64,000 bases of DNA from an uncultured Bacteroidales bacterium (GCA_944323775.1 CALUTT010000028.1:1-64000), one strand, 5' to 3'; positions 8,811 through 18,235 are shown, numbered from the stretch's first letter. The notes: generated by a model from the sequence alone, not told the origin. Made by a program: numbers and translations.

Positions 8811-9664
8811 AGTTCCTTTTGTTCTGTGATAGTATGCTCTTCGTATATCCATCTGCCGCCGTGCCAAGGTTCGCAGCATTCAGACGGCTTGAGGTGGCGG
8901 CATCCGCAGTAGTTGCACACCCAGGCGACGGGGCTGGTGCCTCGCACCTTGCGTATGATGGTTATCTTTCTTGCGGAGTAGTAGTTCCTCTGCTGTTGGG
9001 GGGTCGATCCCGGAGGGGGGACCATCGAACTGAGAATGGAATCGAGTTCCGCCTTCATCTTTTCGTATTCTGCACGCATGCGTTCCTTGTCCGGACCGGA
9101 CACGGTCTCTTCCGGCTGTTGCGTGATGCTGGTTTCTGCGGGCTGTGCGGATTCTTGGTCGGATCCGGTCCGGACTCCTGCCGATTCGAGAAGATCCTTG
9201 AGCCTGAGAATGTCAGGCGGAAGCTGTTCGCTGCCGGAGCTGTCCGTAAGAGTCCGGACATGGGCTGACTCGGCAAGTCTCACTGCAAGTTCCGCCGCCC
9301 TGACGAACATGGGGTCCTGCATTGCTCTTTTCAGTTCCATGGCTGCAGCCGGGGTCAGAGGCTCGTTGCATTTTCTGCAGAAGCTCCCTGAGTTGCGCGT
9401 GCCGCATCGTGGACATACTGTGCCCTCGCGGCTCATTCCGCATTCGGGGCACTCGGTGGCTCCGGGAGGAATCTCGGCGCCGCAGAAAGTGCACCAGGGC
9501 GCAAGCGGCTGTCCGCACCCTGGACAGAATTCCCAGCTGCTCTTCACCTCAATGCCGCAGTGCGGGCACTTCCCGGTATCCGGAACGCTGCCGTCCGGAA
9601 TGTTCTGTCCTGTCCTTGTCTGTGAACGGTGGCGGACTTTGCTCCGTATCCTGTGATCTGACAT
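8807..9664 (-). CDS. Multi-zinc-ribbon protein, first gene of the kinase operon
   Basis: 285 residues from the ATG at 9664. A TTG at 9694 would add ten residues, and a GGAGG lies between the two, which leaves the start uncertain. Residues about 30-110 hold a chain of CxxC knuckles (CPHC, CPGC, CTFC, CPEC, CPRC, CRKC) typical of tandem zinc ribbons. A charged helical stretch (about 190-215) follows. The C-terminus has another Cys/His cluster (CNYCGCRH and ECCEPWHGG). No enzyme motif is seen. As first gene of the overlapping operon, and one of three zinc-ribbon proteins in it, it may be the scaffold that brings the kinase, FHA and AAA+ proteins together (inference). Confidence 0.85.
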   Translation of the reverse strand: MSDHRIRSKVRHRSQTRTGQNIPDGSVPDTGKCPHCGIEVKSSWEFCPGCGQPLAPWCTFCGAEIPPGATECPECGMSREGTVCPRCGTRNSGSFCRKCNEPLTPAAAMELKRAMQDPMFVRAAELAVRLAESAHVRTLTDSSGSEQLPPDILRLKDLLESAGVRTGSDQESAQPAETSITQQPEETVSGPDKERMRAEYEKMKAELDSILSSMVPPPGSTPQQQRNYYSARKITIIRKVRGTSPVAWVCNYCGCRHLKPSECCEPWHGGRWIYEEHTITEQKEL

Positions 9665-9841
9665 AGGGGTCGGTATTGGTGTATTCCTCCGCAAGATACG
9701 AATATTTCACGACATTGCCCACTCAAAGTATTTTCGAGGATTGTTGCACATTTTTTCGGTAATTTGATAAAAAGTCGTAAATTGGCACGCTGTTTCCGTT
9801 TGAGCGGAAGCAATGAAGTTTCACAAATAAAGAATACTGTC

Positions 9842-10003
9842 ATGAAAAAGTATGTTTGCAAAGTCTGCGGTTATGTCTATGATCCTGAGACAGGTGATCC
9901 GGACAACGGTATAGCTCCCGGTACGTCATTTGATGCACTTCCCGATGACTGGACCTGTCCTCTCTGCGGAGTCGGCAAGGACGAGTTCAAGGAAGAGGAG
10001 TAA
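9842..10003 (+). CDS. Rubredoxin
   Basis: 53-residue iron protein for one-electron transfer in the cytoplasm. The two knuckles that bind the single iron, CKVCGY near residue 6 and CPLCG near residue 39, and the YDPETGDP and GIAPGTSF-(x)-LPDDW stretches match the family over its full length. The ATG at 9842 gives the usual rubredoxin N-terminus MKKYVC; longer in-frame starts would add an unrelated extension. The gene lies 13 bases before the efflux adaptor, so the two may be cotranscribed, though no functional link is known. Rubredoxins of anaerobes commonly serve in peroxide and oxygen defence (family knowledge). Confidence 0.96.
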   Translation: MKKYVCKVCGYVYDPETGDPDNGIAPGTSFDALPDDWTCPLCGVGKDEFKEEE

Positions 10004-10016
10004 TTAATTGAAAGAT

Positions 10017-11195
10017 ATGAACCTGGACTTCAGAAAAATATGGAGTTCGCAAGGCGCAGGCGGGAGGCCGGGGCGCCTTGTATTTGTGTTATCGGCAGCC
10101 GTAGCCGTAATAGTCATCGTCGTTCTTGTAGCGGTTCTCGGCAGGAGGCGTCCTGCCGAACAGGAAAATGTCGCCGTTGTCCAGACACAGACCGTGCGTA
10201 CTCAGGATGTGGAAGTATACGGGGAATATCCCGGCACGATACGCGCTCAGCAGTTCGTGGAGGTCCGTGCCAGGGTAGAAGGGTATCTTGAGAGCATGCT
10301 TTTCGAGGAGGGGTCCTATGTCGAGAAGAACCAGAAACTTTTCATCATCGACCCCCGGCAGTACCAGTCAATCGTCGACAAGGACAAGGCCCAGCTCGAG
10401 AAGAACAAGGCCCTCGCCCTTCAGGCGGAACGCGCCCTGATGAGGATTCAGCCCCTTTACGAGCAGCAGGCCGCCAGCCAGCTCGACCTTGACAACGCTG
10501 TCGCGAACTATGAGACTGCCAAGGCTGAAGTGCAGATGAGCGAGGCTGACCTTGCCCAGAGCGAGCTTGCTCTCGGCTATACGGTCGTCCGCTCCCCGAT
10601 AAGCGGATATATCAGCGAGCGCTATGTGGACATAGGCACGCTCGTCGGCCCAGGAGGCCAGTCGCTGCTCGCAACTATCGTTAAGAGCGACACGGTGTTC
10701 GTCGAGTTCAAGATGACGGACCTGGATTACCAGAAAAGCCGTGCGAGAAACGTGAACATCGGACAGACCGACACTTCACGCAAGTGGGCTCCCTATGTCA
10801 AGATCACTCTTGCCGACAAGTCCGTGTATCCATACAGCGGTCTCGTCGACTTTGCAGACCCCCAGGTCGATTCAAAGTCGGGCACTTTCTCCGTCAGGGC
10901 CAAGATGCCGAATCCCGACCATGCCCTTCTCCCTGGACAGTTTACGAACGTCACGGTGCTGCTTGACGTGCGCGAGAACATAGTCGTAGTCCCTACGAAA
11001 GCCATAATAACGGAAAAGACCGGTTCCTATGTGTTTGTATTCCGGCCCAACGGCACCGTCGAGAAACGTTTCATACAGGTAGGGCCTGAAGTCGGCAACA
11101 ATACCGTTGTCGAGAGGGGACTCATCGCCGGCGAAGAGGTGGTGGTCGAAGGATATCATAAGTTGATCCACGGAATGAAGGCTCGCAAGGCATGA
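10017..11195 (+). CDS. RND efflux periplasmic adaptor (membrane-fusion protein)
   Basis: 392 residues of the AcrA/MexA/HlyD family, bridging an RND pump and an outer-membrane channel. A single N-terminal membrane anchor (about residues 20-45) replaces the lipobox found in many adaptors. It is followed by the barrel-sandwich halves (GYLESMLFEEGSYV near 90 and VVRSPISGYISERYV near 190), a helical hairpin between them rich in Lys/Ala/Glu, and a C-terminal beta-barrel (LLPGQFTNVTVLL). An in-frame TTG at 10008 is an alternative start. The stop overlaps the start of the pump gene by four bases (ATGA at 11192-11195), so the pump is its partner. Confidence 0.94.
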   Translation: MNLDFRKIWSSQGAGGRPGRLVFVLSAAVAVIVIVVLVAVLGRRRPAEQENVAVVQTQTVRTQDVEVYGEYPGTIRAQQFVEVRARVEGYLESMLFEEGSYVEKNQKLFIIDPRQYQSIVDKDKAQLEKNKALALQAERALMRIQPLYEQQAASQLDLDNAVANYETAKAEVQMSEADLAQSELALGYTVVRSPISGYISERYVDIGTLVGPGGQSLLATIVKSDTVFVEFKMTDLDYQKSRARNVNIGQTDTSRKWAPYVKITLADKSVYPYSGLVDFADPQVDSKSGTFSVRAKMPNPDHALLPGQFTNVTVLLDVRENIVVVPTKAIITEKTGSYVFVFRPNGTVEKRFIQVGPEVGNNTVVERGLIAGEEVVVEGYHKLIHGMKARKA

Positions 11196-14100
11196 AATCT
11201 GATTTCTTCATAGACAGACCGGTATTTTCCACGGTCATATCTGTTCTGATTGTCATAGTCGGTCTCATCGGTCTGACGATGTTGCCTATTGACCAGTACC
11301 CTGATGTGGTGCCGCCTCAGGTCAGGATTTCCGCATCGTATCCGGGTGCGAGTGCCATGGCTGTGTCCCAGGCTGTGGCGACGCCTATAGAACAGGAACT
11401 GAACGGTACTCCCGGAATGCTGTACATGGAGTCCTCCAATACCAATACCGGGTCTTTCACCGCGACCGTGACATTCGACAGTTCGACCAACCCTGACCTT
11501 GCGGCCGTCGAAATCCAGAACAGGGTGAAGGAAGCGGAATCGCGGCTTCCGTCCGAAGTGGTCCAGAACGGCATATCTATCGAGAAACAGGCCCCGAACC
11601 GCCTGCTTACAATAACTCTGCAGTCCTCCGACCCGAAATTCGACGAGGTGTACCTGAGCAACTATGCCACCCTGAATGTAGTGGACATGATCCGCCGTGT
11701 GCCGGGAGTCGGCAGAGTCCAGAGTGTGGGCGGACGCTATTACGCGATGCAGATATGGGTCCAGCCGGACAAGCTCGCAAGTCTTGGCCTGACGGTCAGA
11801 GACCTTCAGGACGCCCTTAAGGACCAGAACCGGGAGTCGGCGGCCGGAGTTCTGGGTCAGCAGCCTATCGAGGACGTCGATGTCACTACGCCTATTACGG
11901 CGACCGGCAGGCTCTCCAGCGAAAGCGAATTCGAGAACATTGTCGTAAGGGCCTCGGATGACGGTACCATCCTCAGGATGAGGGATGTCGCGAGGGTATC
12001 CCTGGAAGCCCAGTCATACAATACCGAGAGCGGTATAAACGGGAAGCACGCCGCCGTAATCAATATCATGATGCTCCCAGGCGCCAATGCGATGGAGGTC
12101 GCCGAGAATGTCAAGGAAACCATGAAAGAGATCAGCGAAGGTTTCCCTGACGGCATCACGTACGACATACCGTTCGACATGACCGAATACATTTCGGAGT
12201 CGATCCACGAAGTATACAAGACGCTTTTCGAGGCCCTCCTACTGGTGATTCTGGTGGTGTTCCTCTCTCTTCAGAGCTGGCGGGCGACACTTGTCCCTGC
12301 CATTGCGGTGCCCATATCCCTGATCGGTACATTCGGAGTGATGCTGATATTCGGCTACACTTTGAACACGATGACTCTGCTTGCCCTTGTCCTCGCCATC
12401 GGTATAGTCGTGGACGACGCCATTGTCGTGGTGGAGAATGTGGACCGTATTATGACTCAGGAGCATCTCGGGCCCAAGGAAGCGACGAAGAAGGCCATGA
12501 GCGGAATCGGGAACGCCCTCATAGCGATGTCCCTGGTGCTGTGCGCCGTATTTGTTCCGGTCAGCTTCCTGTCCGGAATTACAGGCCAGCTTTTCAGGCA
12601 GTTCAGTGTCACGATTGCTGTTTCGGTAATAATATCGACGGTGGTCGCCCTGACATTGAGTCCTGTGATGTGCGCGACTTTCCTTCGTCCTGATGATGGA
12701 GGAAAGAAGAATTTCATCTTCCGGAAGATAACGTCGTGGTACTCCAAAGGCAACACTTTCTATTCCGGAATCGTGAGGACGAGTCTGAGATATTCACGCC
12801 GCATGTTCGCAGCCTTCGGTGTGGTTTGCGTGGGCATTTTCCTCATGGCGAGGATTATCCCCCAGAGTTTCCTCCCCTCGGAGGACCAGGGTTACTTCAC
12901 GGTCGAGCTTGAGCTTCCCGTAGGGTCCACCCTTGAACGCACCAGGGCCGTCGCGGACCGTGCGATGGACTTTTTCATGCGGCAGCCGGACATTGACAAC
13001 GTTCTCAGCGTGGTGGGATCGTCACCGCGAATAGGTACCAGCCAGGCGAGCGCGCAGTTTACCGTGATGCTCAAGCCCTGGAAAGAAAGGAAGGAAAGGG
13101 ATATCACCCGCACGATGCAGGCGGTGCTTGATTCTCTGTCACAGTATCCGGAGGCAAAGGTGTACACGAGTACGCCTGCGGTAATCCCCGGTCTGGGATC
13201 ATCGGGAGGCATCGAGATGGCCCTTGAGGCAAGAGGCGACTGCTCGTATGAGGAACTCCAGGCCGCAGCCGACACGCTTGTCTACTATGCATCGATGAGA
13301 AAGGAGCTTTCAGGCGTGTCGAGTGCCATGCAGAAAGACATCCCTCAGCTTTATTTCGATGTTGACAGGGACAAGGCCCAGCTGCTGGGTGTTCCTATTG
13401 CAGACATATTCTCTACCCTGAAGGCTTTTACCGGATCGGTGTACATCAACGATTTCAACATGTACAACCGTATCTACAGGGTTTATCTTCAGGCTGAAGG
13501 GCCGTACAGGGCGCACAAGGACAATCTCAACCTCTTCTTCGTGAAGAGCGCCAACTCCACGATGGTCCCGATAACGGCGCTCGGCACCACTTCGTACACT
13601 ACCGGTCCCGGTACCGTGAAGAGGTTCAACATGTTCAACACGGCGATGATCAATGCCGAGGTCGCACACGGATACAGCTCGGGCCAGGCGATGGACGCAC
13701 TTGAGACCATAGTGTCCGAGCACCTCCCGTCCAACGTGGATGTAGAATGGAGCGGCCTGTCTTACCAGGAGAAGAAAGAGGGCGGCAAGACGGGCATCGT
13801 GCTTGCACTGTGCATGCTGTTCGTGTTCCTGTTCCTCGCCGCTCTGTATGAAAGCTGGAGCGTGCCGGTTGCAGTCCTGCTTTCTCTGCCGATTGCAATA
13901 GCCGGAGCCTACCTGGGTGTCCTGATATTCGGCTATGACAGCAATGTGTATTTCCAGATTGGACTGGTGATGCTCGTGGGACTGGTCGCCAAGAACGCTA
14001 TCCTTATCGTCGAGTTTGCGAAGGAAAACGTCGAGAAGGGAGAGGATCTTGTTCAGGCCGCATCCGATGCTGCCAAACTTCGCTTCAGGCCTATCATGAT

Positions 14101-15700
14101 GACCTCTCTGGCATTCATTCTCGGCATGCTTCCGCTGGTCATGGCTTCAGGGCCCGGTGCGGCGAGCCGTCAGAACATCGGAACCGGCGTGTTTGTGGGA
14201 ATGATAGTCGCGGTCACCGTCGGAATAGTTTTCGTGCCTTTCTTCTTCGTATGGGTCTACCGTCTGAAGGAGATTATGCGAAGGAAAATCAATATCAGAA
14301 GCGTGGCTAGGCTGTGGAATCGCAAGCCCAGGATGCTCGTCGTGCTCGTTCTTGCCGGGACTCTCGGACTCTCGTCCTGCTCCGTATCGAGGTATGTGAC
14401 CGAGCCGACGGCAGGGCTTCCGGAGCATTTCGGGGATTTTGTCTCCGAGGATTCGCTGACGGTAGCAGACATCGAATGGACCGAGCTGTACGGTGATACC
14501 CTGCTGAGCAGGATCATCCGCGATGCACTCGAGTATAACAAGGACATGGAAATCGCAGCGCACCGCATACAGGAGCTTGAGTACCGGTACAGAATCCAGA
14601 ATTCGCGCCTGTTCCCGTCGATTTCCGGAACCGCGAGCGCGGACAACGAGTACAACAATTATGACGGGGCCAAACCGGTCAATGATCCCGAAATAGGTGT
14701 CAAGGCCCAGTTGAACTGGGAACTTGACCTTTGGGGACGCCTGAGCTGGGCGAGCAAGGAGGCTTCGGCCGAGTATCTTGCAAGCATCGAGGCCCGCAGG
14801 GCCCTCCAGATGACTCTGATCTCCGAGGTCGCTACCTGCTATTTCGAACTTGTGTCGCTTGATGACGAACTTGCCGTCGTAAAGGCAACGGTCAAGACCC
14901 GCGAAGAGGGCGTGGCCAAGGCTGAACTGCGTTTCCAGAGCGGTCTGACCAATGAAATTCCATATCAGCAGGCAATAGTGGAACTTGCTTCGGCATCTTC
15001 GCTCGTGCCTGACCTTGAACGGCAGATTGCCATGAAGGAGAGTGAACTGGCGTTTCTGGCAGGTTCCTACCCGCATCAGATGGAACGCCGCAAGGCGACT
15101 CTCGTCAGGCTGTCTTATCGTGACAAGTTGCCGGCAGGCCTGCCTTCGCAGCTTCTCGAGCGGCGTCCCGACCTGCGCGAGGCCGAGCAGAAACTCCGTG
15201 CCGCCGAAGCCGCAGTGGGTGTCGCGAACGCGGAGCGTTTCCCTTCGTTCACGATAAATCTTGTCGGAGGACTCGAGGACAACAATTTCAACGGCTTGCT
15301 TCAGTCTCCGTTCCACTACGCTCTTGGAAGCCTTGCGTCGCCGATTTTCAACTTCGGTCGCAACAAGGCGAATTTCAAGGCCGCGGTCGAGGCGTACGAA
15401 GGTGCCAGGGCTGAATACGAAAAAGCCGTAATGTCAGCTTTCAGGGAGGTATACGATGCCGGAGTGACTTTCAATTCCGCTATAAAGAACACCAACCTGC
15501 AGACCGAGTTGATGAACGCTTCATTCAAGTATTACCAGCTTGCCAGTCTGCAGTATATCAACGGTGTCATCAGCTACCTTGACGTGCTTGACGCCCAGAG
15601 ACGTTATTTTGACGCCCAGATTTCTCACCTGACGGCTGTCAGGGACGAATATCTGGCGATGGTGGCACTCTACAAGGCTCTTGGAGGAGGGTGGCAGTGA
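11192..15700 (+). CDS. RND efflux pump fused to a TolC-like outer-membrane lipoprotein
   Basis: One uninterrupted frame of 1502 codons. Residues 1 to about 1035 are a full HAE1-type RND transporter (FFIDRPVFSTVISV start, proton-relay helix with GIVVDDAIVVVEN near 405, second repeat with GLVAKNAILIVEFA near 935). After a short basic linker, residues 1048-1063 form a typical lipoprotein signal (MLVVLVLAGTLGLSSC), and residues 1064-1502 are a full OprM/NodT-like channel with two outer-membrane efflux repeats (for example LLERRPDLREAEQKL). Usually these are two proteins in two membranes. An internal ATG at 14333 sits exactly where a separate lipoprotein would start, so either a real fusion, internal initiation or a lost stop codon is possible. 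Its promoter and adaptor lie just upstream. Confidence 0.93.
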   Translation: MKSDFFIDRPVFSTVISVLIVIVGLIGLTMLPIDQYPDVVPPQVRISASYPGASAMAVSQAVATPIEQELNGTPGMLYMESSNTNTGSFTATVTFDSSTNPDLAAVEIQNRVKEAESRLPSEVVQNGISIEKQAPNRLLTITLQSSDPKFDEVYLSNYATLNVVDMIRRVPGVGRVQSVGGRYYAMQIWVQPDKLASLGLTVRDLQDALKDQNRESAAGVLGQQPIEDVDVTTPITATGRLSSESEFENIVVRASDDGTILRMRDVARVSLEAQSYNTESGINGKHAAVINIMMLPGANAMEVAENVKETMKEISEGFPDGITYDIPFDMTEYISESIHEVYKTLFEALLLVILVVFLSLQSWRATLVPAIAVPISLIGTFGVMLIFGYTLNTMTLLALVLAIGIVVDDAIVVVENVDRIMTQEHLGPKEATKKAMSGIGNALIAMSLVLCAVFVPVSFLSGITGQLFRQFSVTIAVSVIISTVVALTLSPVMCATFLRPDDGGKKNFIFRKITSWYSKGNTFYSGIVRTSLRYSRRMFAAFGVVCVGIFLMARIIPQSFLPSEDQGYFTVELELPVGSTLERTRAVADRAMDFFMRQPDIDNVLSVVGSSPRIGTSQASAQFTVMLKPWKERKERDITRTMQAVLDSLSQYPEAKVYTSTPAVIPGLGSSGGIEMALEARGDCSYEELQAAADTLVYYASMRKELSGVSSAMQKDIPQLYFDVDRDKAQLLGVPIADIFSTLKAFTGSVYINDFNMYNRIYRVYLQAEGPYRAHKDNLNLFFVKSANSTMVPITALGTTSYTTGPGTVKRFNMFNTAMINAEVAHGYSSGQAMDALETIVSEHLPSNVDVEWSGLSYQEKKEGGKTGIVLALCMLFVFLFLAALYESWSVPVAVLLSLPIAIAGAYLGVLIFGYDSNVYFQIGLVMLVGLVAKNAILIVEFAKENVEKGEDLVQAASDAAKLRFRPIMMTSLAFILGMLPLVMASGPGAASRQNIGTGVFVGMIVAVTVGIVFVPFFFVWVYRLKEIMRRKINIRSVARLWNRKPRMLVVLVLAGTLGLSSCSVSRYVTEPTAGLPEHFGDFVSEDSLTVADIEWTELYGDTLLSRIIRDALEYNKDMEIAAHRIQELEYRYRIQNSRLFPSISGTASADNEYNNYDGAKPVNDPEIGVKAQLNWELDLWGRLSWASKEASAEYLASIEARRALQMTLISEVATCYFELVSLDDELAVVKATVKTREEGVAKAELRFQSGLTNEIPYQQAIVELASASSLVPDLERQIAMKESELAFLAGSYPHQMERRKATLVRLSYRDKLPAGLPSQLLERRPDLREAEQKLRAAEAAVGVANAERFPSFTINLVGGLEDNNFNGLLQSPFHYALGSLASPIFNFGRNKANFKAAVEAYEGARAEYEKAVMSAFREVYDAGVTFNSAIKNTNLQTELMNASFKYYQLASLQYINGVISYLDVLDAQRRYFDAQISHLTAVRDEYLAMVALYKALGGGWQ

Positions 15701-15702
15701 TA

Positions 15703-16002
15703 TCAGCATCCCTTGCCGTCGATGCTGCATGCAGCGCCCTCTCCTGATGGCCTTGACCGGAGTCCGGCATCTTCGGGGATCAGGGTCACCCTACCGTCTT
15801 CAAGCACGAAGCATGGTATCCCTACATCTCCCTTCTGGCGTGAAGTGGCGAAGGCGGGGTCCGTATCTCGCAGCCTGAGGAACTCCTTGAGTTTCCTGAC
15901 ATGGCTGCCGATGTCGATGATTTCGTATGAGTCATTTCCTTCCACCTGCTGCTTGACGTAGCTGCAGTCAGGGCAGCTGTCCATAGAGTATATGCGTATC
16001 AT
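15703..16002 (-). CDS. Glutaredoxin-like thiol protein
   Basis: 99 residues. The N-terminus has a beta strand followed by CPDC (residues 10-13), the redox-active pair of a glutaredoxin/thioredoxin fold, and GIPCFVLEDGRV near 62-73 gives the cis-proline region (IP). A second Cys pair lies at the C-terminus. It is likely a small cytoplasmic thiol-disulfide protein, but its partner cannot be told. The gene runs toward the RND fusion gene and ends two bases from it. The divergent neighbour is the DNA glycosylase gene, 52 bases away. Confidence 0.8.
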   Translation of the reverse strand: MIRIYSMDSCPDCSYVKQQVEGNDSYEIIDIGSHVRKLKEFLRLRDTDPAFATSRQKGDVGIPCFVLEDGRVTLIPEDAGLRSRPSGEGAACSIDGKGC

Positions 16003-16054
16003 AGTGTCTTTTTCTGCAAATTTGGGTAATAAAAGCTGAAATTCAAGCAGGCCG

Positions 16055-16564
16055 ATGGAAGAAAAATCAGGATTCTCTCCTCTGATATGTGAAAATCCGC
16101 GTGTCCTTGTGCTGGGATCTCTTCCCGGTGACAGGTCGCTGCAGGCGGGGGAGTATTACGGCCATCCCTCGAACCGTTTCTGGAGAGTGATCGCTGACCT
16201 GTGTTCCGAGCCTCTGCCCTCAGGATATCCGGCAAAGAAAGCGATGCTCGCACGCAACCGCATACTGCTTTGGGATGTTTACTCTTCTGCAGTCAGGCCG
16301 GGGAGTATGGATGCGGACATTAGGGAAGGCAAGTACAACGACATAGCGGCTCTGGTTTCATCCTGCCGCAGCGTGGCTGCGGTTGCGCTGAACGGCAAGA
16401 CCGCCGAAAAGGCGTTCTTCCGTTATCTGGACACTCTGTCCGCGGAGAAACGTGCCGTTTTCGACGGTCTGCATGTCTACTCTCTGCCGAGCACAAGTCC
16501 TGCTAACGCGCGCTGGGGCCTGCAGGCTCTCGAGAAGGAGTGGTCTGTGATATTCAGTGTCTGA
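16055..16564 (+). CDS. Hypoxanthine-DNA glycosylase (UDG superfamily, family 6-like)
   Basis: 169 residues. Members of this family cut deaminated adenine (hypoxanthine), and sometimes uracil, from DNA. The N-terminal motif VLGSLPGDRSL followed by YYGHPSNRFW near residues 33-43 is characteristic and contains the likely catalytic Asn40. The second motif of the superfamily is LPSTSPAN near residue 148. The length matches single-domain members. It stands alone between divergent and convergent neighbours, ending four bases before the BlaR1-like gene. Confidence 0.88.
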   Translation: MEEKSGFSPLICENPRVLVLGSLPGDRSLQAGEYYGHPSNRFWRVIADLCSEPLPSGYPAKKAMLARNRILLWDVYSSAVRPGSMDADIREGKYNDIAALVSSCRSVAAVALNGKTAEKAFFRYLDTLSAEKRAVFDGLHVYSLPSTSPANARWGLQALEKEWSVIFSV

Positions 16565-16568
16565 ATGC

Positions 16569-17837
16569 TCACTCACTGACCTGAATCAATATAGGAATCA
16601 TGAAGTTTACTGCTACTGCTACGGGTTTGCCGTCAACCACAACCAGCGCCGGAGTCCAGTCAGGCGAGGCTGATATGGCCTCGAGCGTAGCCTTGTCGAT
16701 ATCCGGGGCTATGCCGCGGACCATCTTGACATTGCAGACTTTGCCTGTTTCGCTGACAGTGAACTGGACCAGTGCCCGTCCGCCCTGCTTTGCGCTTTCC
16801 GGATATTTGAGATTGTCCATGAGCCATCGTGTGAATCCGTCGATTCCTTCTCCGTTGAACTTCGGCGGAGTCTCCACTGCATCAGGATTCAGTGCCGTCG
16901 TCTTGTCGCCATCAAGGGCCGTTGCGGTATCAGTCATGCCCTGTGTCGTCAATTCCGGACGGAATTCTTCCGAAGCGGCTGGAGCGGCCTTGACGTCCTT
17001 GCCTGAACACAGGCACAAGGTCGTAAACAGCAGAGGAAGACAGGCCAGGTATGCGAGCCTCTTCCATTTGTCGGTCTTTTTTCTGATCATCATCGTAATA
17101 CGGTTTTTTAGGCTGCTGTGCCTGAAGTTGTTGGCAATCAGAAAACGTTCCGTGCCGACAGCCTTCCTGACAAGCAGAAGTTGATATTGTTTTGCATCGA
17201 TGCCTTGATTGATGACAGCCTCGTCTGCCTGGTATTCGTGGAGCATCTTAAGTTCGCTCCTCATCAGCCATACGAGCGGATTGAACCATTGGAAAGCTGC
17301 AAGCATATCCATCAGTAGCAGGTCTGCCGAATGATGGAACCTTGCATGCATTTTTTCGTGTGCCAGTATTGCGGGATTGTCCGCATAGTCTTCGCTGCTT
17401 ATGAATATGTGCCTGAAGACACTGAAGGCGGAGCGGCCGTCAGGAATGATATGGACAAAGTACTTCCCTTCGCGCCGTGCGGCGTACTTCCGGCATGATC
17501 CGAGAGTCTTCACTATGGAAATGCCCGTGCATGCAAGTACGGAAGCGCATCCAGTCATATAGGCATATTCCAATATTCTGTGCCATGAAAGACCGCTGCG
17601 GGCTTCGGTGTCAGTTCCATCCTGTATTACTTCAGGAAGCACAATGTGCGGGAGATCCGCTACATATTCCGCCACCCGTCCTTCAATTTCTGCCAGAGGC
17701 AGCAGCAGGCATGCGGCGCTTCCCGCCAGTATCGCCATGCGGTTGAGACGGAAGAACGTTGTTTTCCTCATCACAAGCATGTAGAAGGCGTAGAAGACGC
17801 TGAGCAGCAGCGAAGTTTCAGCCAGATAGGATATCAT
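16569..17837 (-). CDS. BlaR1/MecR1-type M56 membrane metallopeptidase with TonB-like C-terminus
   Basis: 422 residues. The N-terminal half has several membrane helices and the M56 zinc motif HEKMH (ILAHEKMHARFHH near residue 170), with EYQAD further on providing another zinc ligand. A final helix near 265-285 leads to an external domain. The last about 90 residues are a TonB C-terminal-like domain (KYPESAKQGGRALVQFTVSETG) rather than the penicillin-binding domain of BlaR1, so the signal is not necessarily a beta-lactam. The family cleaves or triggers loss of a BlaI-type repressor; that repressor gene is immediately upstream with a four-base overlap (17834-17837). Confidence 0.92.
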   Translation of the reverse strand: MISYLAETSLLLSVFYAFYMLVMRKTTFFRLNRMAILAGSAACLLLPLAEIEGRVAEYVADLPHIVLPEVIQDGTDTEARSGLSWHRILEYAYMTGCASVLACTGISIVKTLGSCRKYAARREGKYFVHIIPDGRSAFSVFRHIFISSEDYADNPAILAHEKMHARFHHSADLLLMDMLAAFQWFNPLVWLMRSELKMLHEYQADEAVINQGIDAKQYQLLLVRKAVGTERFLIANNFRHSSLKNRITMMIRKKTDKWKRLAYLACLPLLFTTLCLCSGKDVKAAPAASEEFRPELTTQGMTDTATALDGDKTTALNPDAVETPPKFNGEGIDGFTRWLMDNLKYPESAKQGGRALVQFTVSETGKVCNVKMVRGIAPDIDKATLEAISASPDWTPALVVVDGKPVAVAVNFMIPILIQVSE

Positions 17838-18202
17838 TTCCTTGAATTGTTTTCTATTTCCGCAATCAGTTTCTTGAGCTCGTCAATCCCCATCTTCTCT
17901 TCCTCCACGAACTGCGATACGAGGCTGAGGTAGGAACTGCCGTAGTACCTGTCAACCATTTCGTCCATCTCGAGGCCGCGGTATTCGCGCTCCGAAATTG
18001 CCACTCGGTAGATGTAGCTGTTCGCCATCGGGCTGCGTGTTATGAAGCCCTTCTCCTCGAGGAATCTGACCTGGGTGGCTACAGTGTTGTAGTTCGGCTT
18101 GGGAGAGGGGAGGGCGGCGACTATGTCGCGTATGAACATCTCTCCGTTCTTCCAGAGTATGTTCATTATCTGTTCTTCTTTTGCCGTGAGTCTTTGTTTC
18201 AT
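17834..18202 (-). CDS. BlaI/MecI/CopY-family repressor
   Basis: 122-residue winged-helix repressor. The N-terminus (LTAKEEQIMNILWKNGEMFIRDIV) and the recognition helix region (PNYNTVATQVRFLEEKGFI) are typical of the family, followed by a C-terminal dimerisation helix. Its stop overlaps the start of the M56 peptidase, giving a two-gene sensor/repressor operon. Upstream at 18254-18286 two copies of TAATTTTTTTAG lie exactly 21 bp apart on the plus strand; these could be its operator (inference), although they also sit within the terminator of the gene before. Confidence 0.93.
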   Translation of the reverse strand: MKQRLTAKEEQIMNILWKNGEMFIRDIVAALPSPKPNYNTVATQVRFLEEKGFITRSPMANSYIYRVAISEREYRGLEMDEMVDRYYGSSYLSLVSQFVEEEKMGIDELKKLIAEIENNSRK

Positions 18203-18235
18203 GTGTATTTCGCTTTTTCCGCATGCAAGATATGT

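Noticed and set aside
14147..15316. Long open frame of 389 codons on the minus strand inside the RND/OMF gene
   Set aside because: It is wholly antisense to a clearly homologous coding region, has no recognisable domain and arises from codon bias.
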